Assembly (NCBI RefSeq): GCF_026210795.1
Contig: NC_089429.1
Location: 930,001 to 994,000 of the forward strand
Length of the DNA stretch: 64,000 bases
Reading direction: 5' to 3'
Source of the DNA: Rhizophagus irregularis
Taxonomy: Eukaryota > Glomeromycota > Glomeromycetes > Glomerales > Glomeraceae
Of the stretch, positions 11,815 to 23,146 are shown one piece after another. The notes under the pieces were generated by a model. The model had not been told where the DNA came from. It saw nothing but the letters and a program-made list of their open reading frames with translations, and searched no databases. Position 1 is the stretch's first letter. Each line of letters starts with the position of its first letter. The translations under genes and the position numbers were made by a program.

Positions 11815-13556
11815 ATTAATTTACAATTTGACAATATGAATTCAAATTCATTTTTATTATTTATTTTACGTTGAATTATTTAAACACTAAGATTATAGAG
11901 TAATAGGAAGATTCTTAGTTTGTAATTTAAATAATTTAGTCATTCTTATTTTTTTTATAGGATTATTCAATTATTAAATAAAGAAATTATTTATTATTAT
12001 AAATTTATAAGTATTTATTACATCATTATAAAATATCATACACGAGTGATATAATTTTGCAAAAAAATGTGTAAAATTTAAGTGAATAATAAGAAATATT
12101 TTAATTGACCGATTATAATCTTTTATTCGATGTTAAATCATATAATCATTTATGGATTACATAATAAATGTATTTATTAAAAATTCTTACTCATTAGCCA
12201 TTTTCAAAATGGTTTAGTATTATTCATATGAAAGCTGGGAATAATAGGTTTTTTACCCTTTTGGAAAAAAACCCTAGTGTTTCCTGAAATAAATACTAGG
12301 TAATCCCCTGGAGCGCGTCACTCATTAAATACTGTATGTAACATGTGATTGACTATTTTAAACTATTTAACTATTTTAAACTATAATTAGAGATTTCTCG
12401 GCTATCTATATTAGACCGGGAAATAAATATCCCGGTCACTTGTAAATTCAGCGCAATTATCAAAAATTGGTATGAAGGTAATCATTAGTGACACTTAATG
12501 CAACAGGTTAATTTATATAACCACATTTAAATTCAATATTTGATTAAATATATATCCAGTTTCATTCTGTAATCTGGCAACCAATTTCAACCAAAATATT
12601 CATTTTGAGTATGTTATTTAAATTTTAATGTTGACAATATGAAAAATATTCAAACGCTGTAAGTATTACATATAAAAGAATTTTATTTAGTATTTCCTTA
12701 TAAATTAACTAATAAACATACTATACATATTATTCCAACAGTAAAAATTTTCAAGAGAAATTTATTGTTATCATCCGTAAAAAATTCTTTTTTCAGTAGA
12801 TAAAAAACTTTATACAATATAAAGAGATCAAAAACTTTATTAAGAGTAATAATATGCATAATATTCATTGTATATAGATATCAAGAATTGCATCCCCATT
12901 ATAACTTATCAGGCTAGAAATAAGACTATTCCCAACTTAGTGTAAGGAGAAGTGGAATTTCCTTTCTGATACAATAAAATAATCTGATTATCTAAGTGAT
13001 TTCAATAGCAATTTAAACTCCAATCTTCTACTTGTTTGCTTTTAACGAAGTGTTAGTAATATTTCCTAAAATAGCAAAAGGAAAAGAATTAAATCATGAA
13101 AACATTATATCAAAATGATAAATATTGACCATATGAATTAAATGAAAGTAAAGGTAAAAGTAGAATTAATTTAAATAATTGGACTAAAGGAATATTAATT
13201 AATATTAATATACGGCTCTATAGGACCATCATGTACACGTTGTACCAATATTCTGCACGTCATGCTTAATATAGCGATTATAACGTGCTCAATATTATTA
13301 AATGCAAATTTATATAATTATGAAGTTTATAAAATACAGTATATGATTATAGATATTATTAAAAATGCATAAAATAAAAAAGATAATGTTTTAATATTAG
13401 CATAACAATCAAATATTCATAAAAATATATTACTCTTTCTTTTGACATTATTTATGTACTAAAAGATTCAATAAAGGTGATTTAGAAAGAGAAGAAGAAA
13501 TAAACTAATAAAGTATAAAAAAAGTTTAATGATGGTCATTCTGATCCGTATATTAA
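11815..13556. other. Intergenic AT-rich DNA
   Basis: No supported gene. A short inverted repeat ACCGGGA...TCCCGGT lies near 12414-12436. The remainder is low-complexity sequence. Confidence 0.5.
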
Positions 13557-13653
13557 TTGTATGTTATTGTACGGGCGTGCTTAATAATGATCTGATGTGG
13601 CACTCCGTGCCACATCATACCATTATCAAGCACGCCCGTACAATAACATACAA
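13557..13653. repeat. 97-bp near-perfect hairpin
   Basis: The left arm begins TTGTATGTTATTGTACGGGC, the right arm ends with its complement, and the loop is at GGCAC-tcc-GTGCC. Only a few mismatches interrupt roughly 47-bp arms. It is markedly GC-richer than its surroundings. It is probably a foldback MITE, but no target duplication is evident. Confidence 0.8.
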
Positions 13654-14796
13654 ATATTAAACAGTTAATTTTTAAGGATGAGATTGCTTATAAATCAACA
13701 ATCACGTCATTAACTCATTATATTTAGAAAGGGATATATATTGTATTATTTTTCAATATTTAGTCTTCAAATGTGATAATTTGTTTATATATAGTAAAAT
13801 TTTACGCAAGGATTATTATTATCTTCTGATTATTTTTTAAAGAAAGTGTTTTTTTTATATATTTCATTGCAGAAGAAAAAAAATGGCCTAACCGCCTAAA
13901 TCATGTTAATTTTCAATTTTTTATATACTCATTATATCACGAAAAAAAAGCAATAAATTTTGTTAGTGTCTGCTATTTTATGTTATTGGATTATTATACA
14001 ACCATCAAAATCGAATTTTAATTCACTTTTTTTTGATACTTTAAATTCGTCTCATTAAACATCAATAATTTATTACTAAAGTAATAAACCATTAATAAAG
14101 AAAAAAATTATTTTTTTTTACACTTCAGAAAATCGACAAATATTGTAATTTTACGTAACACATCTTCAACATTTAATATATATATTTTAATATCATTGGA
14201 ATTTATCGATACAGTATTTGACTTATATTCTAAAATGTTTTAATGTTGCTTTCTTATTCTCTTTTAGACATTGCAGCTTCTTGAACTTTATGGAACAAAA
14301 AAAAACCGGCAATTTAGAAAAGGGTGTCACATGTGTTTTTTTGATTTAACTTTGGAAACATTCTAACTATCTTTCTTTTAGTTTCTTAAATTTATTATAT
14401 AATAGAAAACATTAATAAAAATTTTAATAATTCGCTTAATTGATGAGAAAAATTGGCGTTTAATTTCATTTACCTCCAATAATATTTTATAATAATTAAT
14501 TAAAGAACTTCTTGGTATAAGACTATATAGACCAGTTCTTTATCAATGTCAGTATTGCTCAATGTGTATATGATAATTAAAAAGAAAATTTTGAATGTAT
14601 TCAAATGATGATTTGACAGGAAAATATTAGCAGATTTGATTTAAATGACATTAGACAACTTTTTCAATCCGTAATTTGATCATGCTTTAAGTTACAAAAT
14701 AGTTTATCACACTGCACAGAATACATTAATTGTATTGTATTAATACGTCTTATATTTTTAAGATACATATTCGAGTTTATTAAATTGTATAACACA
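13654..14796. other. Intergenic AT-rich DNA
   Basis: No gene seen. This is the 3' flank of the minus-strand F-box copy that ends at 14797. Confidence 0.5.
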
Positions 14797-16400
14797 TTAC
14801 ACATTTAAATCATAAATAATACCATGTATAGAAATACATAAATCATCATATCTTTGAACTATAACATTATGCAATCTAAATTCATTTACTTCATCTTCTA
14901 AAGAAAACAATTCTCTAGCCGTATCATCATATGGAAAACATTCTGAAAAAGCTAAATATTTAACCCTTTCCTTCCTCATAATATATTCCTTTATGTAAAA
15001 CAAAATACTTTCTCCTTCATCTTGCATCACATTATTAATTATTAATTTTCTAATAAAAGTGTTTTGAGAATTTTTTAAAAATATTTCAAAATCACTTGAA
15101 TTAAATGAAAGTGATAAATGTAAATATTCTAATTTAGAAGGGAGAACTTGTCCTAAATTTTGTAATACATTTGAATCTAAGTCATCATAATAAATATCAA
15201 TAGTAAGACAATTAATAGTTTGTCCAATATTTTCAATTAATAGATAAATATTAATGTCATCAGGATTTTCAGTAGTAAAACGTTTAATTTTTGTACAATA
15301 TTTCATAATTAATTCAAGAAATTGTTGTCTTGATCCTTCATACTCTTCACACTCAGATCCAAATTCAAAATTTTCTAAATAATCACCACATTTTTGTAAT
15401 AGAAGTTGTAATGATTCAATATATAATATATCCTTAATACATAAAGATCTCAATTTAAAAGGTTTGATAACTTTAATGATTTGTTGAACAAAATCGGAAT
15501 TCAAAGAATCACAATAAAGAATATGAATTGATTCTAAAACATTCAATTGATCAAATACTTCTTGTAAAACTGTAATTACATTTCTAAAATCAATACTATC
15601 AAATATAATCGTATTTAAAGTATTTGAACAATTAGAATTTTTTAATGATAAAAATAGGTGATATAAAATATCAATACTAGTTCCAAATGAAACTATTTTG
15701 AGATTATGTTGTGAAATAATCATTTGTGATAAATATTTTCTAATTGCTGAAAAATCATTAATACTAGATAAAGAAAAATGAAGTGATGTGATTAAATTGC
15801 AATTAGAACATAAAAATTTTAAAAAGGAAATGATATTCGTGACATTTGGAGCATGAAAAATACGTAATGTAAAATTTTTAATATTGTAAGTAAAATGTGG
15901 ATTTTGTAAAACCAATTCCATAGTATTATCAAAACAAGTAAAATGAATATTCCTAGACATTATAAATCTAAAAGAATGTAAGCTCCCTTCATGTTTAAGG
16001 AACACTTCAAATAATGATTTATAAACTAATTTTTCTAGATTCTTATGATTATTATCCACTAAAGTATCAACCCATTTTTCAACAGAAAAGTGAATACCAG
16101 TTATAGTTAAGTATTTAATAAAATTAGGATAATTGAATAATGTATTTTTAGGTACTAAATTATTATTAATTCCATATTCATTAAATTTTGCTTTACTATC
16201 TTCATTTAAAAAGTGTAAATAAATTTCAATACAACGATAATTTCGGTTAGAAATTGTAAATGGATCTTCCCATAATATTGGAATCGCTAAACGACACCAA
16301 AATCTATTAACTAAAATACACGAATGTAATGTTGAAAATGTTGTATAATTTCATTTGTTAATTCGGGTAAATCTCCTGAAAATATTTTTGAACATGCCAT
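14797..16400 (-). pseudogene. F-box protein gene, copy 1, frameshifted near its start
   Basis: The sequence is homologous throughout to the intact copies starting at 24778 and 36662. The ATG at 16400 begins MACSKIFSGDLPELTNEI as in the others, but about 13 bp are missing at ~16337, inside the F-box: copy 2 has ttgaaaaatcttttctaaaa where this copy jumps directly to ttgaaaatg. This puts the ATG out of frame with the remainder, and the ATG frame then meets a stop within a few codons. Downstream the frame is open from about 16335 to the stop at 14797, encoding NRFWCRLAIPILWEDPF and the full C-terminal leucine-rich-like region. No in-frame ATG restores the F-box. A fragment lacking the F-box could still be made from an internal Met. 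An assembly error is the alternative. Confidence 0.75.
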
Positions 16401-16491
16401 GTTTGAGAAAGAAAAAAGTGGCTTTCATCCCACAATGGGAACAAAATTTATTTATTTTTTTTTGTAACCGTATGTTGTACTACTTACTCCA

Positions 16492-16507
16492 TGTAAATCG
16501 TTCCTTT
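16492..16507 (-). promoter_or_regulatory. Conserved F-box upstream motif, copy 1
   Basis: TGTAAATCGTTCCTTT on the + strand (AAAGGAACGATTTACA in gene sense) lies 92 bp upstream of the ATG. The same 16-mer is found upstream of both other F-box paralogues. A second conserved block (GTATGTTGTACTAC, from 16470) lies between it and the ATG. Confidence 0.65.
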
Positions 16508-17212
16508 GTTCGGATAATCTCTTGTTATCTATTCTCGGTCGTCGATAATATTTTTATTTTTTCATATTATAATATTTTGTAACTGGGTAAATTATAAAAT
16601 GATTTCTTATTATTAAATTAGTCTATAATTCTTATGATTGATTTTGAAAATAATTATAGAATAATTTAATAATATAAATTAACTTACTAATTTCGGAAAT
16701 CTGAAATCTTGACGTAAAACATTAAAAAAATCATTTTAATCTGAATTAGATAATTCACAATAAAACAGTAATAAAACGATGGAAATATAGAACAATGCCA
16801 AGCTGTATTATATGGTCTTGTTATAAGATGAATCATTGTTTCATAAACCATTGGGTGGTGACTACTCAATCTTACTCATGATTGTATATACAGTATGTCA
16901 CGTGATCTACACAATCGTCATTCGTCTAAAATATTAGTAAGCACACCATAACATTTTCATAGTACAAAGAAAATATATTCACATTCTTCTCGCATTATAT
17001 TACTCATTAATATAACCTTTTAATAAAATATTTGTTACATTTTTTGAAATAATTTCAAATCGCTTGAGTTAATTTTAAATATTCAAATATTTTTACTTAA
17101 TAAATTCCGTTTTTTTTATCTTATAATTTAAACTAGAGTAACTTGGTAATTATTAGTGAGTTATAATCATTATACTGTCAGATTGACTCAAAAATTTTGG
17201 GTCGGGTCATCA
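16508..17212. other. Intergenic DNA between F-box copy 1 and array 2
   Basis: No gene seen. It contains a TCACGTGA palindrome at 16899-16906 next to a TATACAGTAT motif, then AT-rich DNA up to the repeat array. Confidence 0.5.
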
Positions 17213-20200
17213 AACGTTTTTATAATTAAATATAAAAAAAATTGATTTTTTTATTAAAAACGTCAGACTTGACGTTTTTGTAATTAAAAAAACAAAAAAA
17301 TGACTTTTTTAGTTAAAAAACGTCAGGCTTGACGTTTTTGTAATTAAAAAATCAAAAAAATGACTTTTTTAGTTAAAAAACGTCAGGCTTGACGTTTTTG
17401 TAATTAAAAAATCAAAAAAATGACTTTTTCAGTTAAAAAACGTCAGACTTGACGTTTTTGTAATTAAAAAATCAAAAAAAAATGACTTTTTTAGTTAAAA
17501 AACGTCAGACATGACATTTTTGTGATTAAAAATAAAAAAAATGATTTTTTTAATTAAAAACGTCAGATTTGACGTTTTTGTAATTAAAAAATCAAAAAAT
17601 GACTTTTTTAGTTAAAAAACGTCAGACTTGACATTTTTGTAATTAAAAAATCAAAAAAAATGACTTTTTTAGTTAAAAAACGTCAGACTTGACGTTTTTG
17701 TAATTAAAAAAATCAAAAAAAATGACTTTTTTAGTTAAAAAACGTCAGACTTGACGTTTTTGTAATTAAAAAAATCAAAAAAAATGACTTTTTTAGTTAA
17801 AAAACGTCAGACTTGACGTTTTTGTAATTAAAAAAATCAAAAAAATGACTTTTTTAGTTAAAAAACGTCAGACTTGACGTTTTTGTAATTAAAAAAATCA
17901 AAAAAATGACTTTTTTAGTTAAAAAACGTCAGACTTGACGTTTTTGTAATTAAAAAAATCAAAAAAATGACTTTTTTAGTTAAAAAACGTCAGACTTGAC
18001 GTTTTTGTAATTAAAAAATCAAAAAAATGACTTTTTTAGTTAAAAAATGTCAGACTCGACGTTTTTGTAATTAAAAAATAAAAAAAATGTTTTTTTTAGT
18101 TAAAAACGTCAGACATGACATTTTTGTGATTAAAAATAAAAAAAAATGATTTTTTTAGTTAAAAAATGTCAGACTTGACGCTTTTGTAATTAAAAAATCA
18201 AAAAAATGACTTTTTTAGTTGAAAAACGTCAGGCTTGACGTTTTTGTAATTAAAAAAATCAAAAAAATGACTTTTTTAGTTGAAAAACGTCAGGCTTGAC
18301 GTTTTTGTAATTAAAAAATCAAAAAAATGACTTTTTTAGTTGAAAAACGTCAGGCTTGACGTTTTTGTAATTAAAAAATCAAAAAAATGACTTTTTTAGT
18401 TAAAAAATGTCAGGCTTGACGTTTTTGTAATTAAAAAATCAAAAAAATGACTTTTTTAGTTAAAAAATGTCAGGCTTGACGTTATTGTAATTAAAAAATC
18501 AAAAAAATGACTTTTTCAGTTAAAAAACGTCAGACTTGACGTTTTTGTAATTAAAAAGTCAAAAAAATGACTTTTTCAGTTAAAAAATGTCAGACTTGAC
18601 ATTTTTGTAATTAAAAAATCAAAAAAAAATGACTTTTTTAGTTAAAAAACGTCAGACATGACATTTTTGTGATTAAAAATAAAAAAAATGATTTTTTTTA
18701 ATTAAAAACGTGAGATTTGACATTTTTGTAATTAAAAAATCAAAAAAATGACTTTTTTAGTTAAAAAACGTCAGACTTGACGTTTTTTAATTAAAAAATC
18801 AAAAAAAAAAATGATTTTTTTAGTTAAAAAACGTCAGACTTGACGTTTTTTAATTAAAAAAATCAAAAAAAAAATGATTTTTTTAGTTAAAAACGTCAGA
18901 CATGACATTTTTGTGATTAAAAATAAAAAAAAATGATTTTTTAATTAAAAACGTCAGATTTGACATTTTTATGATTCAAAAAATTATTTTTTATGTTAGA
19001 TTTGACAATTTTGTAATTAAAAATCAAAAAAATTGATTTTTTTAGTTAAAAACGTCAGACTTGACGTTTTTGTAATTAAAAAATCAAAAAAAAATGATTT
19101 TTTAATTAAAAATGTCAGACTCGACGTTTTTGTAATTAAAAAATCAAAAAAATGATTTTTTTAATTAAAAACGTCAGACTTGACGTTTTTGTGATTAAAA
19201 ATCAAAAAAAATATTGGTTTTTTTTAATTAAAAATGTCAGACTTGATGTTTTTGTGATTAAAAATCAAAAAAAATATTGATTTTTTAATTAAAAACGTCA
19301 GACTTGGCATTTTGTAATTAAAAATCAAAAAAATATTGTTTTTTTTAATTAAAAATGTCAGACTTGACGTTTTTGTAATTAAAAAATCAAAAAAAATGAT
19401 TTTTTTGATTAAAAATGTCAGACTTGATGTTTTTGTAATTAAAAAATCAAAAAAAATGATTTTTTTGATTAAAAACGTTAGACTTGACATTATTGTAATT
19501 AAAAAATCAAAAAAAAATGATTTTTTTGATAAAAACGTCAGACTTGACATTTTTGTTATTAAAAAATCAAAAAAAATGATTTTTTTAATTAAAAAACGTC
19601 AGACTTGACATTTTTGTGATTAAAAAATAAAAATCAAAAAAATATTGGTTTTTTTTAATTAAAAACGTCAGACTTGGCGTTTTTGTTATTAAAAAATCAA
19701 AAAAAATGATTTTTTTAATTAAAAACGTCAGACTTTGACATTTTTGTGATTAAAAATCAAAAAAATATTGGTTTTTTTAATTAAAAACGTCAGACTTGGC
19801 ATTTTGTAATTAAAAATCAAAAAAATATTGTTTTTTTTAATTAAAAATGTCAGACTTGACGTTTTTGTAATTAAAAAATCAAAAAAAATGATTTTTTTGA
19901 TTAAAAATGTCAGACTTGATGTTTTTGTAATTAAAAAATCAAAAAAAATGATTTTTTTGATTAAAAATGTCAGACTTGATGTTTTTGTAATTAAAAAATC
20001 AAAAAAAATGATTTTTTTGATTAAAAACGTTAGACTTGACATTATTGTAATTAAAAAATCAAAAAAAAATGTTTTTTTTGATTAAAAACGTCAGACTTGA
20101 CATTTTTGTTATTAAAAAATCAAAAAAATGATTTTTTCAATTAAAAAACGTCAGACTTGACATTTTTGTGATTAAAAATAAAAATCAAAAAAATATTGGT

Positions 20201-20362
20201 TTTTTTTAATTAAAAATGTCAGACTTGACGTTTTTGTTATTAAAAAATCAAAAAAAAATGATTTTTTTAATTAAAAACGTCAGACTTTGACATTTTTGTG
20301 ATTAAAAATCAAAAAAATATTGGTTTTTTTAATTAAAAACGTCAGTCTTGACATTTTTTGTT
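17213..20362. repeat. Palindromic satellite array 2 (~58-60-bp unit)
   Basis: About 53 tandem units share the ACGTCAGACTTGACGT core of array 1 but have a different AT spacer (TTTTTGTAATTAAAAAATC then ATGACTTTTTTAGTTAAAA). Variation is mainly C-to-T at the CpG of ACGTC (ATGTC), suggesting methylation-driven decay. ORFs on both strands at 19224-19608 and 19728-20085 are repeat translations. A block near the right end is duplicated with a 492-bp offset (marker GACTTGGCAT at 19301 and 19793). Confidence 0.95.
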
Positions 20363-20677
20363 AAAAAAATCAAAAATGAAGAAAAAACGTTTTTGTGTTA
20401 TTTTTTTTATAATTTTATATGGAAAAATGCCAAAACGTTTTTTTCTTAATAGTAATGCAAAAAAAAAAGTTTTTGGCATTTTTTTTAATAATATTATATG
20501 AAAAAACACTGAAACATTTTTTTTACAATTTTTTTATTTTTTTGCAATATTTTATGAAATTTTAATGATCAACAAAAAAATGAAATTATGTAAATATTGA
20601 ATGATGCAACAATTTAACAGGGACTTTTAGTGGCACAGGAAGAGTTTTTGCGAAAAGTTGGCATTAGAAGTTTTTTT
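20363..20677. other. Satellite-edge low-complexity DNA
   Basis: Degenerate T- and A-tracts with AAAACGTTTTTT-type motifs resemble decayed satellite units. No gene is visible. Confidence 0.5.
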
Positions 20678-20777
20678 CATTGTCATTGTCATTGACATTG
20701 ACATTGACATTGACATTGACATTGACATTGTCACTGACATTGACATTGTCACTGACATTGACATTGTCATTGACATT
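20678..20777. repeat. ATTGAC/ATTGTC hexanucleotide microsatellite
   Basis: About sixteen hexamers, mostly CATTGA with CATTGT or CACTGA variants. In one frame it reads as alternating Ile-Asp, which explains the 75-codon ORF at 20658-20885; I regard that ORF as spurious. Confidence 0.9.
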
Positions 20778-22080
20778 TACATAAAGTTATATAAGATTAA
20801 TCTGAGAGTTTTTTACCAAAAAGGAAATTTTTTTATAAAAAGGGAAATGATTTTCAATTTCGAGGCAATTCAGCAGGTGTTTTAATAACAAATTGAGAAA
20901 TGATTTCCATAGAAAATCTCGTGACAAAATTTATAATAAATTTAAAATAAATGATCAACAAAAATGATCAACAAAATCGTTACTAGTTTTATAAAAAACG
21001 CCCAATAATATCTTTTTATTGTTTTAAATATATTACATATTGCATACTACTTACTGAATTATTAGACACGCCACTATAGTACTATACTCATTATATTAAT
21101 ATATTTATAATTATCATGAATTTCTTCTGAAATTATTGGTAATAACGATATAAAATATATGATATTTTTAAAAAATCTATATCAAGAAATAAATTCTATA
21201 TATTTTTCATTATATGAATAAAATATAATTGAAGATTATATTTATATTATTCACGCACATGTTCAAGAACAGATCCGAATTTGAATATAATTACTAATAT
21301 TTTTAATTAATTCTTTGTCATCAAATATCAGTCCCATATTTTTAAGGATTTCAATAACAATAGCCCTGTTAATTTCCGGTTGGTCGCATTTTTTGGTCAG
21401 ATTTAAGTTAATTTTGATTGGGCTGATCAGTTTGTACAATGCAACCATTTTCTGAACTTTTTAGCCCAATTTTTTTGGGGTTTTTTGGTCGAACTCCAAA
21501 AAAATAACAAACCAAAATTAGATAATTTCTGTTTACGTGACATTTAAGAAAAAAATATATCAATATAAGGAGTTCGAACTAAATTTCAATCTAAAGCAGT
21601 TCAATTTGCGATCGAAAATAAAAAATTTTTATTGAATAATTTTGTACAACAAAATCCGACCGAAAAATGCAATGAACAGGGCTAATATGTTCTATAGAAA
21701 GATCTGTAAACAGAGTAATTGTTCATAAAAGACAGAAATAGGAATTCGATAAAAGCTTTGGTATGAAAAACAACATTTATTTCATGATGATGTAAATAAT
21801 GTATATCTTTCTGCTTCTGAAGTAAATATTTTTTTTTAAAAAAAAAAAGTTAGCAATGCATCTTTATTTAAGTATTTTACAGAACGTAAATACAAAAAAG
21901 AAACCAAAATACATAGAGGAAATTAACAATAACCCTATAGCTAACAAATCTAAACTAAATTAAATAAACTACGTGCACCAGACTCCAAAAAAACTAAAAC
22001 TAATACAATATGTAAAAGAGCGGCAAAAATAAAACAGAAAAAAAAATAAAACTAAATTGAATTCAAGGGAGAATTCCTTC
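20778..22080. other. Intergenic AT-rich DNA
   Basis: No supported gene. A 61-codon ORF at 21263-21448 (-) has no recognisable family. Confidence 0.45.
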
Positions 22081-22091
22081 CCTAATGGCCT

Positions 22092-22388
22092 CTAATGACG
22101 TTTAAGACGCCGGTAGAGCAAACGCAGGTGTAAGATACTGATATTACGCCGAAGGTTGATTCCAGAAGACTCGTCAGAGTGGTACAAAAAGTTGCGTAAT
22201 CCACGTAATCGATGGTGCCATCTCCATATGGTTAGTTCTACGGGTAAAAAACCTTTCCTTTTTGGTTGTCCCAAGCACATGTTAAAGTTGTTTCTGCGCC
22301 ACGGAATGAAAAAAATTGTCAGGAAGCCAAGTCCAAGTCGGTTCGAGTCTAAGTTCGCAAAAAGCCAAAGCGAAAAATAGGTAGTCAA
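22092..22388 (-). other. GC-richer ORF island, possible repeat-derived protein
   Basis: About 300 bp stand out by much higher GC than the flanks. The minus strand is open for 98 codons, Arg- and Leu-rich, ending LRRNISILHLRLLYRRLKRH; the plus strand is also open for 74 codons (22156-22380). I cannot assign a function or be sure of the strand. It may be a fragment of a mobile element, since the GC-richer sequence continues on the right to about 22740 without an ORF. No splice model is convincing. Confidence 0.3.
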
Positions 22389-23146
22389 ACCCCGTTCTTA
22401 CACCGTTTGCCGCAAACTTTTTGTGATATAATGAGCCCCATTAACTTGCTAGGCTCGAAACACCTATCTAGCCGAAGATGAAAGAAAAACTTGAAAAAGC
22501 CCACAGACCTTCTTCATATCAACTTTCCACGAAAGTGGTCTCAAACGAAAGCTATATGAATATACAGTTGTCAGTTGGTAATGTTTGTCTGGTACTGTAA
22601 TAAAATTTTCTTATAGTAAACTTTTGCACTCTTCCACCTTTTTTTGCATCCTAAAAATTATGGACATGATGATCGGTGGAAAGAGCCCCAAATCTTTGTG
22701 TGCTTTATAATCCTTCATTATATGACACCGTTCTATATCAATGAACTAACCCTAAAAAAAAATCTTTATTTATAATTTTTTTTGTGATGTGAGAATTCAC
22801 TGAGAAACATCAATGATCTTACATTGTTTTTCACTTATTTGATATATATAAATTAAATAAATTAATAAGAAATTATTTGATTTTGTTAAATTCTATGAAA
22901 AGAAGTGTAAAAAATAATTAATCTTATCAAATAATTAAATATTTTATATTTGCAATCGTTTAATTTAAATAAATTTCCTTTATTATGTATGGTCAAAATA
23001 TTAAATTCGTAAATAAATTATAAAAAACATTAAACAAATAACCTGATTTGAACTATTGATATTTTAATTAATAATGATAAATTATTTTGCTTTATTTCCA
23101 ATCTTATATAGTGATGTAGTACACATACAAATTGCGTAAATAGTAG
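22389..23146. other. Intergenic DNA 3' of F-box copy 2
   Basis: The first ~350 bp are moderately GC-rich and unique-looking, with no ORF. The remainder is AT-rich. Confidence 0.4.

Noticed and set aside
19224-20085. Four ORFs of 85-108 codons in array 2
   Set aside because: Same repeat artefact as in array 1; no start context, no non-repeat sequence.
20658-20885. 75-codon ORF with an Ile-Asp run
   Set aside because: Translation of a CATTGA hexanucleotide microsatellite.
22320-22350. GGTTCGAGTCT resembling a tRNA T-loop
   Set aside because: No matching acceptor stem, anticodon arm or D-arm could be drawn around it.
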